From NCBI GenBank assembly GCA_003586115.2, contig QVOM02000073.1, forward strand, positions 34,600,305 through 34,664,304: 64,000 bases of DNA, in the 5' to 3' direction. The notes under the pieces were generated by a model. The model worked only from the letters and a program-made list of their open reading frames with translations. It was not told the DNA's origin and did no database searches. The DNA is from Salvator merianae. Taxonomy: Eukaryota; Chordata; Lepidosauria; Squamata; Teiidae. The translations under genes were made by a program, and so were the position numbers. Of the stretch, positions 45,901 through 55,959 are shown piece by piece (position 1 is the stretch's first letter; every line of letters starts with the position of its first letter).

Positions 45901-48350
45901 CACTTGGGCCTCCACAAGGTGTGGATACATTGGCTAGCACGCACTCTTGGTGCTTGCTAGGCAAAAGTACATACAGACCCCTTAACAAGGACCATCCTGT
46001 CTGGAAAGGCACAGAAATCTAACTTTTTCTCTATGCTAAATCAATGCTAAGTTATAAGTCCTCCTTAAACAGTATTAAAACTTTTCTAATTAAAACAAAA
46101 AAAAACATCCAAATTATTTAGAAAGCATGGAAGAGCATACTCCATGCTGTGAGTCAATCTATAAATGGAAAGAAATGTTATAAAACTAGTAAATATGATT
46201 GGTTTCAGCAACTTTCCTTTCAAGTAAATCAACCTGGCAGTACATACAAAGCATGTATTTTTAAAGATGGACAATCTCCAGCAATAATCGCATTCTCTAT
46301 ATTTTTCTCACACTTATTCCGTAACCAGGTATCCACACCAAATATCAGAATTAGCTCTGCATACTGAACATTGCCTGTACATGAGAGGGCAAAGTCCACT
46401 GAAGGAGAAAAGCCCTGGGAATTCCTATGGAATAATGAACTGGTTGAGAATCAATAACCAGATCAGTAGATAGAGATGATTACTGGCCAGAAGTACCCAC
46501 GAAGCTTGCAATACTCTTTATGAAGAATTGGGTTTATATGGTCAGGTATTAGTTCCATATCTGATTCTAATCTGGATTTCTCAGGTTGCATGTACCGTTA
46601 CAGCTGTTGTTTAACAGTCTTGGATATTTCATCACTCTGTCACTTTCTGGATAACTGTTGCCTCCAGACAGCAAGAAACATTGGGAAAATCTAAAGACCA
46701 CACGATTGCCTCTTGCCAGTGCCTGGCAGATGTTAAAAGCAATCATAGGCTGCAGCCCTCATCTGCTGCAGTTTCTGAAATTGAAACAATTCATGTAACT
46801 GGAAAGCCAGACAAGCATCCACCCACTTCCTTTGTTATTTTTCCCATGCTTGGCTGGCTTCCAGTTATCCAAATCAAGTTTATTGCAAAAGCTGCTGGCA
46901 GATATCAAGATAAGGGGAATTATTACAGGAAACCTGGCATCATTGCTGGATTTCCCATAATATCAATATACTGACGTTTCAGTTGCTAATGTGGGACTAT
47001 ACTGGGAATGACATGATTGTATCCAGTATTCCCAGTAGAGTCCCAGGAGAATCATGGGTTTTATCGTCACCTTAACTGTAATACTCTCTTCTGGAAATGC
47101 CCCTGAGCAAAGAGAAGGACAACTTGAAAACATTCATCTTGATCTGCACAGAGGAGGCAGAATTTGCTTTAGGAAATCAGGAGGTTGCGTGCCAAAGTTA
47201 GTAATACAGAGTTTTCTATAATTTATTGTTAGAGGTCTCTGTTAGGGAGACAATGTAGTGGCTAGATACTTAGGCAAGGACCTGAGAGACTGAAGTCCCT
47301 TCCTCACAAGAGCTGGAGCTTCAGACTTCCTTTCCACACAGCTGTGCAATAGCCATTTTCAGGGATGTGCAAAACATTGCAAACTGAAACAAAACAAAAC
47401 AATCTTTAAAACAGGAACTTGTTTTGAATTTGAAACAAAACAGTGCTCTGTCTTGTGGAAATGGGTTGAGGTTTTTGAGGTTTTTGTGAGCAACTTTGTG
47501 ATTAAATGATCGGTTTTAGTTGCTATGGCAGGATCCGTATAGCACTGTTATGGTGCCATACAAGGGTTTGGACGGGTAAAGGGACTGCACACATCCCTGC
47601 AGTTGCTGAGCAAATATGACCAACTTCCATAACCACTTCCTGTCCCTCTCGAAACAGACCTGAGTGGAAACCTCAAAACTGGGGAATGAAAGTTCTTGTT
47701 AATGGGGAGTGTGCAACCTGCATGTTTGCTGCTCTGAGGGTTGGAGCACTTGCTTACCATTATGCAGCTCCTGCCTAAGTTTTCTATTGGTTGTTGCAGT
47801 TGTTTTTGAGAATTTACTGTTTAGCTGATGTTTATGTACACTGTAGTCAAGGGCAACTAGTCTACTGTTGGCTGGAGGAGCCAGAAGAAAGGAGGAACCT
47901 AAATAAGTGGTTTGTTAGCTAGTTTGTATCAGATAAACAATTTCTCTCATTCCTCTTTTGTTTCTGGGGTTTTTTTTGAGCATTGATTGAGGGAAAAAAT
48001 ATAGGTAGGCAACTTGATAAAATGAGAAGGGAGGAAATGAAAAAATTATGATAAAAATTTGCAAAATAAAACAGCAATTAAGTGCAGTAAGCTCTGGTAC
48101 AATCAGCATGTAAGTCCAGGAAGGAAAAAAGAGGACTTAAATGAAGGTTCATTACTATTATTTTAGTTTTGGCAATCAGATACATTTATGGCTGGATTGA
48201 GTTTCATGTTATTATGCATACTAACATTTCCTTACTTTTCATCTTTCCAGGATAAGTGACCAAAAACTGATTGTGGCACATTATTTTTAACCTGAAGAAG
48301 AAATTGCTGATAGAATAAAATGAATAAACTAAATCCTCTGTCTTTTATAA
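33334..48350 (+). CDS. Gene A: secreted two-domain Kazal serine protease inhibitor (5' end not found)
   Basis: The visible exons are 33334-33461, 33877-33928, 34170-34297, 34658-34706 and a terminal exon at 48251. They join without breaking the frame into two Kazal domains (60 and 59 residues), followed by D-K-stop. Kazal domains are small folds held by three disulfides that insert a loop into the active site of serine proteases. All six cysteines are present in each. The layout matches ovomucoid/SPINK genes and two-domain 'double-headed' inhibitors, with each domain split by a phase-2 intron and domains separated by phase-0 introns. A signal peptide is expected but its exon was not found. 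The last intron would be 13.5 kb, far longer than the others (241-415 nt), so the link to the terminal exon is the weakest part. The exact orthologue cannot be named from sequence alone. Confidence 0.8.
33877..33928 (+). CDS. Gene A, Kazal domain 1, second-half exon
   Basis: 52 nt. The first G completes Arg, then E-S-T-V-E-L-T-I-E-N-E-G-Q-C-E-Q-K. The final Gly-Gln-Cys is the sixth Kazal cysteine. The acceptor is a strong T-run (TTCTTTTTTTTAG), and the donor AAG|GTACGT leaves phase 0, matching the D-E-C start of the next domain. Confidence 0.92.
34170..34297 (+). CDS. Gene A, Kazal domain 2, first-half exon
   Basis: 128 nt, the same length as the equivalent exon of domain 1, with long identical stretches (GATGAATG, AAATTTCCAGAGCCACC, TTTTGTGCTGCTAAA), so the domains are a tandem duplication. 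Encodes D-E-C-R-K-F-P ... A-C-T-F-E-L-A-P-V-C-G-S-D-G-M-T-Y-G-N-L-C, then S-F-C-A-A-K. P1 is Phe by position, which would suit chymotrypsin-like proteases. Acceptor GTGTTATAG; donor CG|GTGAGC, a normal GT. Confidence 0.95.
34658..34706 (+). CDS. Gene A, Kazal domain 2, second-half exon
   Basis: 49 nt, one codon shorter than in domain 1. Completes Arg, then E-N-G-G-L-E-I-Q-N-K-G-K-C-E-E-K, with the sixth cysteine after Gly-Lys. Acceptor TTGTTTTCCAG; donor AAG|GTAGGT, phase 0. Confidence 0.94.
35754..35788. repeat. (TA)n dinucleotide microsatellite
   Basis: About 17 perfect TA units, self-complementary, flanked by CATG on the left and CATACACCATGTTTACC on the right. Confidence 0.95.
36937..36993. 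repeat. (GAAA)n tetranucleotide microsatellite
   Basis: Fourteen perfect GAAA units. Open frames of Lys-Glu-Arg across it are repeat artefacts. Confidence 0.95.
38112..38190 (-). mobile_element. tRNA-derived SINE fragment, inverted
   Basis: On the minus strand it reads CCATAGTTCAGTGACTCTGC (A-box-like TAGTTCAGTG), then TTTGCATGCAGAAAGTCTCA and GGTTCAATAAT (B-box-like). The order and spacing match the SINE at 51304. The B box is mutated, and the tail is not identifiable. Confidence 0.65.
39729..40092. mobile_element. MITE-like element with GGTTGCATTCACAC ends
   Basis: Starts GGTTGCATTCACACATAAAG and ends CTTTGTGTGAATGGAGCC, which are inverted repeats. The interior shares CATTCTAGGCGGATTAGAGA with 30300-30340. 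It is followed within four bases by a second member of the family. Confidence 0.65.
40096..40317. mobile_element. MITE-like element, adjacent family member
   Basis: Starts GGTTGCATTTGCACATTTAA and ends TTACTTCATGTGGATGCAGC. The interior words AAACGCATTTTCTGGAC and GATTAGAGGCACTAATGTG match the element at 59048-59239. Confidence 0.65.
40357..41662 (-). mobile_element. RTE-type LINE, 5'-truncated, CpG-rich
   Basis: Read on the minus strand: N-N-K-D-G-K-L, W-R-K-Y-F-E-E-I-S-T, then after a junction near 41270 G-V-H-Q-G-S-A-L-S-P-L-L-F, the catalytic Y-A-D-D (41162-41173), the C-terminal words Y-G-A-E-C-W, M-L-R-W-I-S-G-I-T, L-R-W-Y-G-H-G-L-R and Q-Q-W-L-D-T-L. The frame ends with TAA at 40416-40418, immediately followed by a (GAA)n tail to 40357. 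These words are characteristic of RTE-clade retrotransposons. The sequence is GC- and CpG-rich, in contrast to its AT-rich surroundings, which suggests a recent and possibly foreign origin. The N-terminal endonuclease and part of the polymerase domain are absent. It has inserted into a MITE, whose other half resumes at 41663. Confidence 0.85.
41663..41800. mobile_element. Right half of a MITE split by the RTE insertion
   Basis: Words such as GGAATGCACTTTCCAAAGTGCATT, AACACTAATGCCACATGCTACC and GCTGCTTTTAAGG match the element at 59048-59239 (AATGCATTTTC, ACATGCTACCACTTC). Ends near GTGTGAACTCAGTC. Confidence 0.5.
41801..43378. other. Non-coding; (ATAGGT)n and an inverted LINE tail
   Basis: A (ATAGGT)n array of about six units lies at 42013-42046. 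At 42936-42985 TTTATTTATTTAAGAATTTA followed by TATCCCACCCTTCACC is the complement of an L2-type LINE 3' end. No exon of gene A was recognised. Confidence 0.5.
43379..43889. mobile_element. GGGCC TIR element with AAT target duplication
   Basis: Starts GGGCCTGTTCATACTTAG and ends CTAAGTATGAACAGGTCC, 17 of 18 bases inverted-complementary. AAT flanks both ends (43376-43378 and 43890-43892). At 511 bp it is the best-preserved member of the family in the window. It contains GGGTCCAGACCCC-type palindromic words and no gene. Confidence 0.85.
44475..44585 (+). mobile_element. LINE 3'-end fragment (reptile L2/CR1-type tail)
   Basis: Contains GGATGCTGGACTAGATGGAC, TGATCCAGCAGGGATCCTCT and the terminal TTACATTCTTATGTTC, as in the copy at 10110-10370. 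Confidence 0.75.
44610..44643. repeat. (GATAGA)n microsatellite
   Basis: GATAGAGATAGAGATGATAGAGATAGAGATAGATAT, short and slightly imperfect. Confidence 0.85.
45242..45980. mobile_element. GGGCC-type TIR element with CTT target duplication
   Basis: Starts GGGCCTTTTCATGC and ends GTACATACAGACCC, weak inverted repeats. CTT flanks both ends (45239-45241 and 45981-45983). Interior words (AATGGGATAATTATCCCATTC, GGCAGCAGCCAGGAAGC) are shared with the elements at 27602 and 22974. Confidence 0.6.
45981..48250. other. Last part of the long intron, nothing recognised
   Basis: No Kazal exon, transposon end or motif-bearing frame was seen. The final 20 bases (TTCCTTACTTTTCATCTTTC) and CAG form a strong acceptor for the next exon. 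Confidence 0.4.
48251..48350 (+). CDS. Probable terminal exon and 3' UTR of gene A
   Basis: After a strong acceptor the exon reads GAT AAG TGA, i.e. Asp-Lys-stop in phase 0, the phase left by exon 34658-34706. The first codon is the same GAT that opens every Kazal domain here. Two overlapping-range AATAAA signals (48314-48319 and 48323-48328) follow within 80 bases, so the mRNA would end near 48345. The short coding part makes chance a real possibility, and the exon could equally close a different Kazal gene whose other exons I did not find. Confidence 0.6.
48314..48328 (+). terminator. Two poly(A) signals AATAAA
   Basis: AATAAA at 48314-48319 and again at 48323-48328, 55-70 bases after the proposed stop codon. 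Confidence 0.6.
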
Positions 48351-48599
48351 TCATTTCATGATGTAATTTTCCATATAGCTAAAAACTATTCTCCAACTTT
48401 TTACATTTAACGTAAAGGTTCCAAAGTCCAGGCTTTGTTCAAGGACCTAGCTTGGCAGAAAACTGATCTGTATTTCACTTAATTGTTCTGGAATTGGCCA
48501 TCAGCATGAAATACACACTTATACATTGCCTTCACAAGATGTTGGGTGGGATAAGGAAAAAACAGTCATCCACACAGGAAATGCCTGGATGAAAAGTCA

Positions 48600-50230
48600 G
48601 GTCTTCAACAGACAGTTGATGCACCTACCACAGTTACAACCCAGTTGTGGGCTGTCATGGGATGACATCCCACATTTTGTGGAATCCACAGCAGGACTTC
48701 TTGAGATTGTCTCAAGACTCTTCCAGACATGAAACAGGGGGAGGCATTCTTTAAGGTACCTTTTCCAAAGTTGTTTAGGGTTTTATATGCCATGTATAGA
48801 ACCTTGTATCTGGCTAACTGGCAAAAAATGTAGTTGTATAAACACTGATATGATGTATACATGAGCAGTTTCCAGCTCAATAACTTGGCTGTCACATCTT
48901 CTATTAGTTGCAGCTTCCAGAGCAAATGCAAAGGTAGCTCCACATCGATTACTTCATAGTAGTCTAAATGTGGTACTACCAGGGCATGGACCACAGTGGC
49001 CAAGGTACCCCTAACCAGATAAGGGTATACCTGGCATACTAGCCAAAGCTGATGAAAGGTACCCCCAGCCACAGAGGTCACCTAAACCTCCATTGGTAGA
49101 CATGACTTTAAAAGAAACCCCAGACTATGTACCTATTTACCTATTCCTTTTGAGTGAGTGCAACAACTTCATCTAGAGTAGGCAAAGTCCCCAATCTTGA
49201 TCTTTACTGCTTCTTACCCACAGTCTTTTGTCTTTGTCACTATTCAACTTTAGTTTATTGGACCTCATCCAGCCTATCACTGCATCCAGGCACTGGTTCA
49301 GGGCATAAAAAGCCTCTCCTGACTGAGATGTTATAGAAAAATAGAGCTGAGTAGTGTGTGCATACTGATGACATGTAGCTTCCAAACTCCTGATGATCAT
49401 CCCTAATGGATTCATATAGATCTTAAGTAGCTTCGATGACAAAATGGTACCTTGTGGCACCCCACAGTCCAGCTACCAGGACACAAAGATATCAAATCCT
49501 ACTTTCTAAGATCAACTCACAGTATCATTATTGCTCATTATCTGCACTCCCATTACTTGGAGGCAACCCAGGAGGATACCATAGTCAGTGGTACTGAAAA
49601 CTACTGACAGATGAAGAAGAATTGCAGGTCATCCATCAGGGCATAGAAGGTCACCAATCAGGGCAACCAAAACTGAGTCTGGCCCATAACTTGGTCTTCA
49701 CACAGACGAAATGGGTCTACATGTTTCTTCCAGGAATGCCTGCTGCTGTATAGCCGTTACTCTCTCTAACACCTTGCTTGAGAAGAGGACATTTGTAACC
49801 AGGCCATAGTTAGAGCACAGCTGAAGGTATGTGGGGGGGGGGCTTTTTCAGGAGTGCACAAATCACCTTCACCTTCACATTTGGAAGCATCGCTCCATAG
49901 TAATACACCCTGGACTCACTCAGTCATTCAGTCATAAGCAATGTAAGCCAAACAGTTGCAAGTGTTTTGTCCATGTCATCAGGTCACAAAAACTGAAAGA
50001 AATCTTATATGGTGGGACCAGATGGAAACCTCACCAGACACTATAGCAAAAGCAACATTCAAATCAGCACGAAGATGAGTGATTTTCTCCATAAAGTGTC
50101 TTGCAAATCTTTTGTGGCAGGTTTCTGAGAGATACAATGCCAAATTTACTGTGGCAAATAACATCAACCCCTTTACCATTTTAGAGAACTCTGCTGGCTG
50201 ACTACTTGAGGACATAATAAAGGTTGCAAT
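48600..50230 (-). mobile_element. L2/CR1-type LINE, inverted, decayed
   Basis: Minus-strand reading gives, 5' to 3', F-A-R-H-F-M-E-K-I-T-H-L-R-A-D-L (50100), V-P-Q-G-T-I-L-S-type words (49455), H-Q-Y-A-H-T-T-Q-L-Y-F-S-I (49360, where Y-A-D-D has become Y-A-H-T), L-N-Q-C-L-D-A-V and S-N-K-L-K-L-N. Then a C-terminal part follows down to 48600. Many stops and frameshifts. It is the same family as at 8040 and 55960. Confidence 0.8.
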
Positions 50231-50289
50231 GTAAGGTTTCTTTGCAATCTATACTGCCACATCGGTAACATAATTATGTGATCTTACCT

Positions 50290-50545
50290 GAGCTCAGAAG
50301 AACGTAAGAACATAATACCCCACTGCCTTGGACCCATGGACCAAGAATCATGGGCCATCTAGTCCAGCAACCTGTTCTCACAATGGCCAACCACACGGAA
50401 GCCCACCAGCCATTCAGGAGCCATTCAGGAGCACACAGACAGCTTACCTTGCTCACAATCTCTCAGCAGTTGGTCTTCAGAGGTAATAGACACTGGTAGC
50501 ACTAATAGACATTGGTAGCCCTGAATTCCATGAATTGGCTTCTAG
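50290..50545 (-). mobile_element. LINE 3'-end fragment (reptile L2/CR1-type tail), inverted
   Basis: Reads AGAACGTAAGAACATAA, GGGCCATCTAGTCCAGCAAC, CTGTTCTCACAATGGCCAAC and GAAGCCCACCAGCC, the complement of the tail seen at 10110 and 44475. An internal CATTCAGGAGC is duplicated. Confidence 0.75.
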
Positions 50546-50851
50546 ACCTTACCAGTGCCTTATCTCATGATTTAGTCAACATTGTGAAGCATAGCATGCC
50601 ACCTGCATTTTCATGGTATCAGAGAGGACACTCAGGAGCTACCATATGAACAGCCTTTTGTATCTTCTTGTTCCATAGGTCCACAAGAAGGTCCACTGAC
50701 TGACTCTGGCTTCTGAAAATTCTCCCAGAACATTCAGGAATTTCTCAGATTCCATAACTTTCCAGGGTTGGACTAACATTTTCCCCTTCTTTGAATAGAG
50801 AAAATCTGTAAAAATATCAAACCTGTCCATAACAGTTGGATAACAATGCCT

Positions 50852-50871
50852 ACACACACACACACACACAC
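50852..50871. repeat. (CA)n dinucleotide microsatellite
   Basis: Ten CA units, perfect. Confidence 0.9.
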
Positions 50872-51303
50872 TATTTAGACCACTCTTATAACAAAGACAA
50901 AATCATGAGTATGGCCTGCCCTGTGTGTTGGACCAAGAACAAATTGAAATAGTCCCAGTGCTGCTATGCACCCCAAAGACCACTTCTGCTAGCTTGATCT
51001 GAAAGATCATAGAGCAGCAGAATTGGCAATACGTTAACAGCATTCCCTACCTATTTAGTTGGTACAGGGTCTTAAAGATCTATAAACCACATCAACTCCC
51101 CCACTCCAGTGTTCCCCCCTTGGCTTGATGCTGCACCTCTCCCACCCAGGTTTTGGTTTTACATGCCAGGTCAGCTCCCTCAAGCTATGGATGAGTGATA
51201 TCGTGTTCTGGTTTGGCATTCAACATCACCAGGAGCAAGTGCTCAAAAGCAAGGCTGCCAGGTACAGAAGAACTTGAGAGACTGACAGCATGTAACCACC
51301 TAA

Positions 51304-51497
51304 TAGGGCTGGGCTGTAGCTCATTGGTAATGCAAGCAGTTTGGAAAGCAGAAGGTTGCTGGTTCAATCCCCAGCCTCTCCTCAGAAGTAGATAATGGCA
51401 GACCACTTCTGTAGCTCTGCCAAAAAGAAGTGCCCATGGATGTGCCCATGAAGTCAACCAGGAATTGGCCACAACTTGATGGTGCCCAACAATAATA
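51304..51497 (+). mobile_element. tRNA-derived SINE
   Basis: Opens with GGGCTGGGCTGTAGCTCATT and GGTAATGCAAGCAG (A-box-like TAGCTCATTGG), followed by GAAGGTTGCTGGTTCAATCC and CCAGCC (B box GGTTCAATCCC). A tRNA-unrelated body (AGAAGTAGATAATGGCAGAC, GGAATTGGCCACAACTTGAT) runs to a short AATAATA tail. The head would give internal pol III promoter activity. It is not a functional tRNA gene: the cloverleaf is imperfect and the body continues. Confidence 0.8.
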
Positions 51498-54400
51498 GCT
51501 TGCAACCCCTTAACCCATCCTCTCCTTCTAAGCCCATAATTTCTTTGCCTGGAGCACCTCCATTTTCCACCTCCGTGTTCTTTCACTCCAAGCACATTAC
51601 CAGCACACATTCACACAAACACAGAGTCAACAAGAGAACAAGAAAAATCACTAGAACCAGAACTATCCACCTCAAGAAAAAGACACCCACCAGATTTTTC
51701 AAGTATACCACCAAAGGGAGAAAGAAAAATCACAGCCATCCCGGTGTCCTTAGTGGGCAGATGCTGGCAAAGTCCCTTCTCTGTAGAGGGAGACTGAGGC
51801 TGTGTCTCCCCTCCCCTCTGTGGATGCCCATGAGAATGGCAGTAGGCATCTCATCCCCATTTTTGCTAACACAACACACCCACCAAAGAGTACTGTAGCT
51901 GCATTAGGTATTCAGCAGTGAGGGGGCAAACTTGCATTCTCCCAAGAAGCACCTTTCTTCCAGTGCTTGTGTGTCATCTGATGTGGATATGGGGAAGCAG
52001 CTGGCAATATGGGGGAAAGGTGCTTCCATGAGGTGCCCTCCCCCAGCCACTTCCCACACCACGCATGAAGACATGGCCTTATAAGAAGTTAAAGGAAAAC
52101 CTAGTGTATTTGCTAAGCATTAAGAGTAATTTACAGATAAGAAGAATGGGAGAAAGGACTTTGGGTGAATCAAAATGGGTAAGAGTACATGATGAAGACA
52201 CATGTAACAGCCCTCTTAGAAAGACTGCAGTACACCACTCAAATAGCAAACAAAGTACTGTACTAAAGAACAGATTCATCCTTTGGGGAAAAGAAAGTAA
52301 TTCAATAGAATAAACAGAGAATCATGGGGAAATGAACTAAAGATGATAAAAACAGAAGTGAAACCCCAATTTAGGAGTAAAAGGAAGAAGGCAACTGTAG
52401 AGGCCCCCCAAAATTAACTACATTTTTATAACTAGAAGATACAGTATGTATGCCTGATTTTAAATAGAAGGGATAAACACTGAAAAAATGCCCACCCAAG
52501 AGACAGTATTAAATATTGGTAAGAGCAGATAACTTACAGAGGAGAAAACATCTGGCTCTATCACTCCTTGAAGCAGAAGAGGGAATCAGCTGCAGGCAAG
52601 CTCAACCCTTTCAGATAAAATGAAAGTTAGAAAGTGAAACTGTCATCCTAGCAACAGATATGCCAGGAAAGCTGCTATAGAAATAGATTGTGCTGATCAG
52701 CCAAGGGCACTGTGAGAAAGGGAAACTTCAGAAAAAGAGGATCAGCATCAGCTGGATAAAAGATACAACTGGATCAAGAAGCAGATCAGAATTCAGAAGA
52801 AATGTTAACCCTCTTTCACAAGTGGGGTAATTTTGCTGCCTAGATGACTGAAATCATCATTTTATTTTCTATATTCAGCTCAAAAAAAAATCTGATTATA
52901 TAGTACCATTTTACAATTTTAGAAGATACGCATCTGCCTGCAGAAAATAGGCCAGTGCCAATATGTGTTGGCAGCAGTGATTTAAAAAGGTAGGATAGAA
53001 AATAACTCCACCGTCCACAAATTTTATAAAAAAAATTTACCCATACTGATTAGATATTTAAACAAGAATAAATATATGGGGAAACCATATCAGACAGAAT
53101 GTTTTGCAAAAGTAAAAATGAGGAGGGGAAAAGAGGAGAAGAGATTCAAATGAATTAAGAAGACAATTTTTCACCACCCCAGGCCACCAGTCAAGAGAGA
53201 CTGGGTTCTCATTTGTAGCCGTTTTGGGGCTGTTGTGACATGTTATAGTTCTTCTGAGAACTTAAGCTTTCAGATATAGCTGCAATATCCATCTTCAGAG
53301 GACTTGACTTCTGGAAGAGTCAAAAACAACTGATCAGAAGTCTAATCCTCTGATGATGGATATCGTAGCTATAACCCAAAGCTCAGATTCTCAAAAAAAC
53401 TATGAAACACAACATGGCAGCCCAAAAACTGCTACAAATGAGATTGAAACCATTTGTGAAAGCCTACATTCTACCAGAGGCTGGGTTGTACAGGTCTGGT
53501 GATGCTGGCCTCCACTGCGCCAATGCTAATAATGTCAGCTCATCGGGTCTGTCCAGGAGGCCATCTGGCAAACCTCTTCCAGCGAAACAGCTGGCACAGC
53601 AGTAGCACCACTACAGATTTGGATTAGACAACAGCCTTATGTGACAAGAAACTTCCAGGGCTGAAGAAATGTGCAGTTACCTTATTTTTAAGATCGATTA
53701 TAAGGTTTGAACAATGGAAGTAAAGAAGTTACTCAAACACTACATAAAAATAAATCCAACTTTAATCATATTCTTATCAAATATATATTTATTTATGCGT
53801 ATGCAAATGACTCTTTTGAAACATCCAGCACAGCCAAATTGAAACAAGGGCTCAGTCTCAGGTTGCATCCAGACAGGGTCAAAAACCCATAATTATTTCA
53901 TAATTGTACCTGATTTGCCAGACATAATCACGGTGCTCCTGATACAGTCCTGGAATATAGACTCAATGTACCGGATTATCGTTATTCTGGTACAATTAAC
54001 TATCATAGCGCAATATTCTGTTATTCTGTAATTGCAGCCCTGTCTAAATTACTGCACGAGAAGTACAGCGAGAGTCTGGCATGAGCTGTCAGTACCTGGA
54101 AATGCTTCACATGACACGAGGGGCCACCTGTATGGTGCGACAGGAGGGTTTTGTCATGTGGAAAGAAAATCTTGCAGCTTTAGCGTCACTCTGCTGCTGT
54201 GACAAATGCTAAAATGCAGAGTGTCGATCCAATGTCTAGACAATGCATGATAATTCCAGGTGTGCTTTATTAAGGTAAAGTGACAAATTGTGGAATGAAT
54301 AAGTGATGTTTGGAGGCAGCCTCAGATACACTGGCATGCCTGTACAGAGTCCCTAGGTGGGAGGAGCTGTTGCTTGTAGTCACCTGTGTTGGACTCTTCC

Positions 54401-55959
54401 CTATACCTTCTGGATCCCTGGTGGTGGGTTGAGGCAAGCAGATGTACCAGCAAGGCTTCACTTTCACATTCTTTGCACTTTCTGGAGCTGTCATGGGCTT
54501 GGGAGGTCTGAAAAGGAAAGTTGCATTGCAATAGCATCATTGAGTCATGCAATGCACAGAGTTGGCATGCAACCCCAGAACTCAAGAAGGCATGGGGGAG
54601 AGTCCACCGCACAGGTGACCACAGGTAAGGGATGAAATAAAACCACATTCTGAAGGTGGCATGGACAACGGCATCCAGTATTTAATCTGGCCATGAATAG
54701 AGCTGCAGCTTTACTCTTTCCTATTCTTCCAATTCTTAAAAGGCAAAGGTCTCTTTTCTTTACCATCAAGCCTATCAACAAATCTGAAAGTGCCTCTCCA
54801 TTAGTATTATCTCTATTATAGTATTTGCACACAGTCTAGCAGTTGTTTTAAAAATCTTGAAGGCCAAATTACTGAACATAAATTATTGGGCAACAATTGA
54901 ATTCATAGGAAACATGAGGTCCATTTGCACTTACCTTTGTCAAACTGTCTTGTGGGGGAAATTATCATAAGCATACCTCTGTGTTCCCAGGAGGCTGTTC
55001 AAATGGCTGCTTCCTTGTTCCTCCTGGGGACTGCAGGCAATATAACTTTAGGGCTTTTTTACAGCTGTTTGCAACCTCCAGCTTTCTATTTGATTCAGCC
55101 TGAGCCAAAGCAGTGGGATGTGTGCCATTAGTGCTTACAACAGGGCATGAAGTTCCCTTCCTCGGTATGCTTGAGGTGACTTGAAGCAGGCGAATGACTA
55201 GTTATGCCGTCAAGTGAATCCATCTTCTGAGGCAGTAGCGGGGACACATGGAGGGCAGAGCTTGATTTACCCACCCCTGTGAAGTCAACATTTGAATGTT
55301 GGGGCTGCAGCCAATCACTGACTGTAAAAGAAGGGTAATTTGGTGAGGGGTGGAGGCAGAAAAGGTACGGTTTCCCCTTGTCAAACATGGGAAACATCAG
55401 TTTGAGAACAAAGCCCGAACTGAGTCCGTGTTAAAATGCAAATGTGGGAATGATTGGAAGATGAGCTCAGTCCTTATACTCTTCCAATACAGATTAAATT
55501 TACAATGTTAGACCATGCCCTTATTGTGCCAGCTGTGTTTCCAGTAGCCTCTAGAATGATGGTTTCACTAGAAAAGTCCATAGGAATTAATATATACTTA
55601 ATATATTGAAAACTATGTAGTTTATAGTTCATGAGATCACCAGAGTCCATGATGATCACTCCCAAGTGCCCTTGGAGATCCTGCAGAGCTCATAAGACAT
55701 CCTGGTATAAGGGGGAACTGCATGCAACCAAAGAAAAAGGGCTGACAGCTAGAGCACAAGTACTATAAATTCCACTGTAAATCTGTGAATCTGATCAAAC
55801 ATGAGTAAGAGCACATCATCTTGCCTACCTTGTAGCAGTGATAGTAGCAAAGAAGGCTTACTTCTCATTTCTATTGCATTCCAAATGATCACTCAGTAGA
55901 CCTGTTCTGGGTGGTTAAAAGGCTATTGTCATCTAATTGCAGTTATTCAGCTATGCCAC
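51498..55959. other. Non-coding, little recognised
   Basis: The frame at 52065-52313 has the A-rich, Lys/Glu-rich look of decayed L1 sequence but no diagnostic motif. Around 53866-54045, GCATCCAGACAGGGTC and TTGCAGCCCTGTCT suggest a small inverted-repeat element. No Kazal exon was found. Confidence 0.35.

Noticed and set aside
51304..51375. Possible tRNA gene
   Set aside because: It has A- and B-box-like words, but the acceptor stem does not pair and the sequence continues into a SINE body with an A/T tail.
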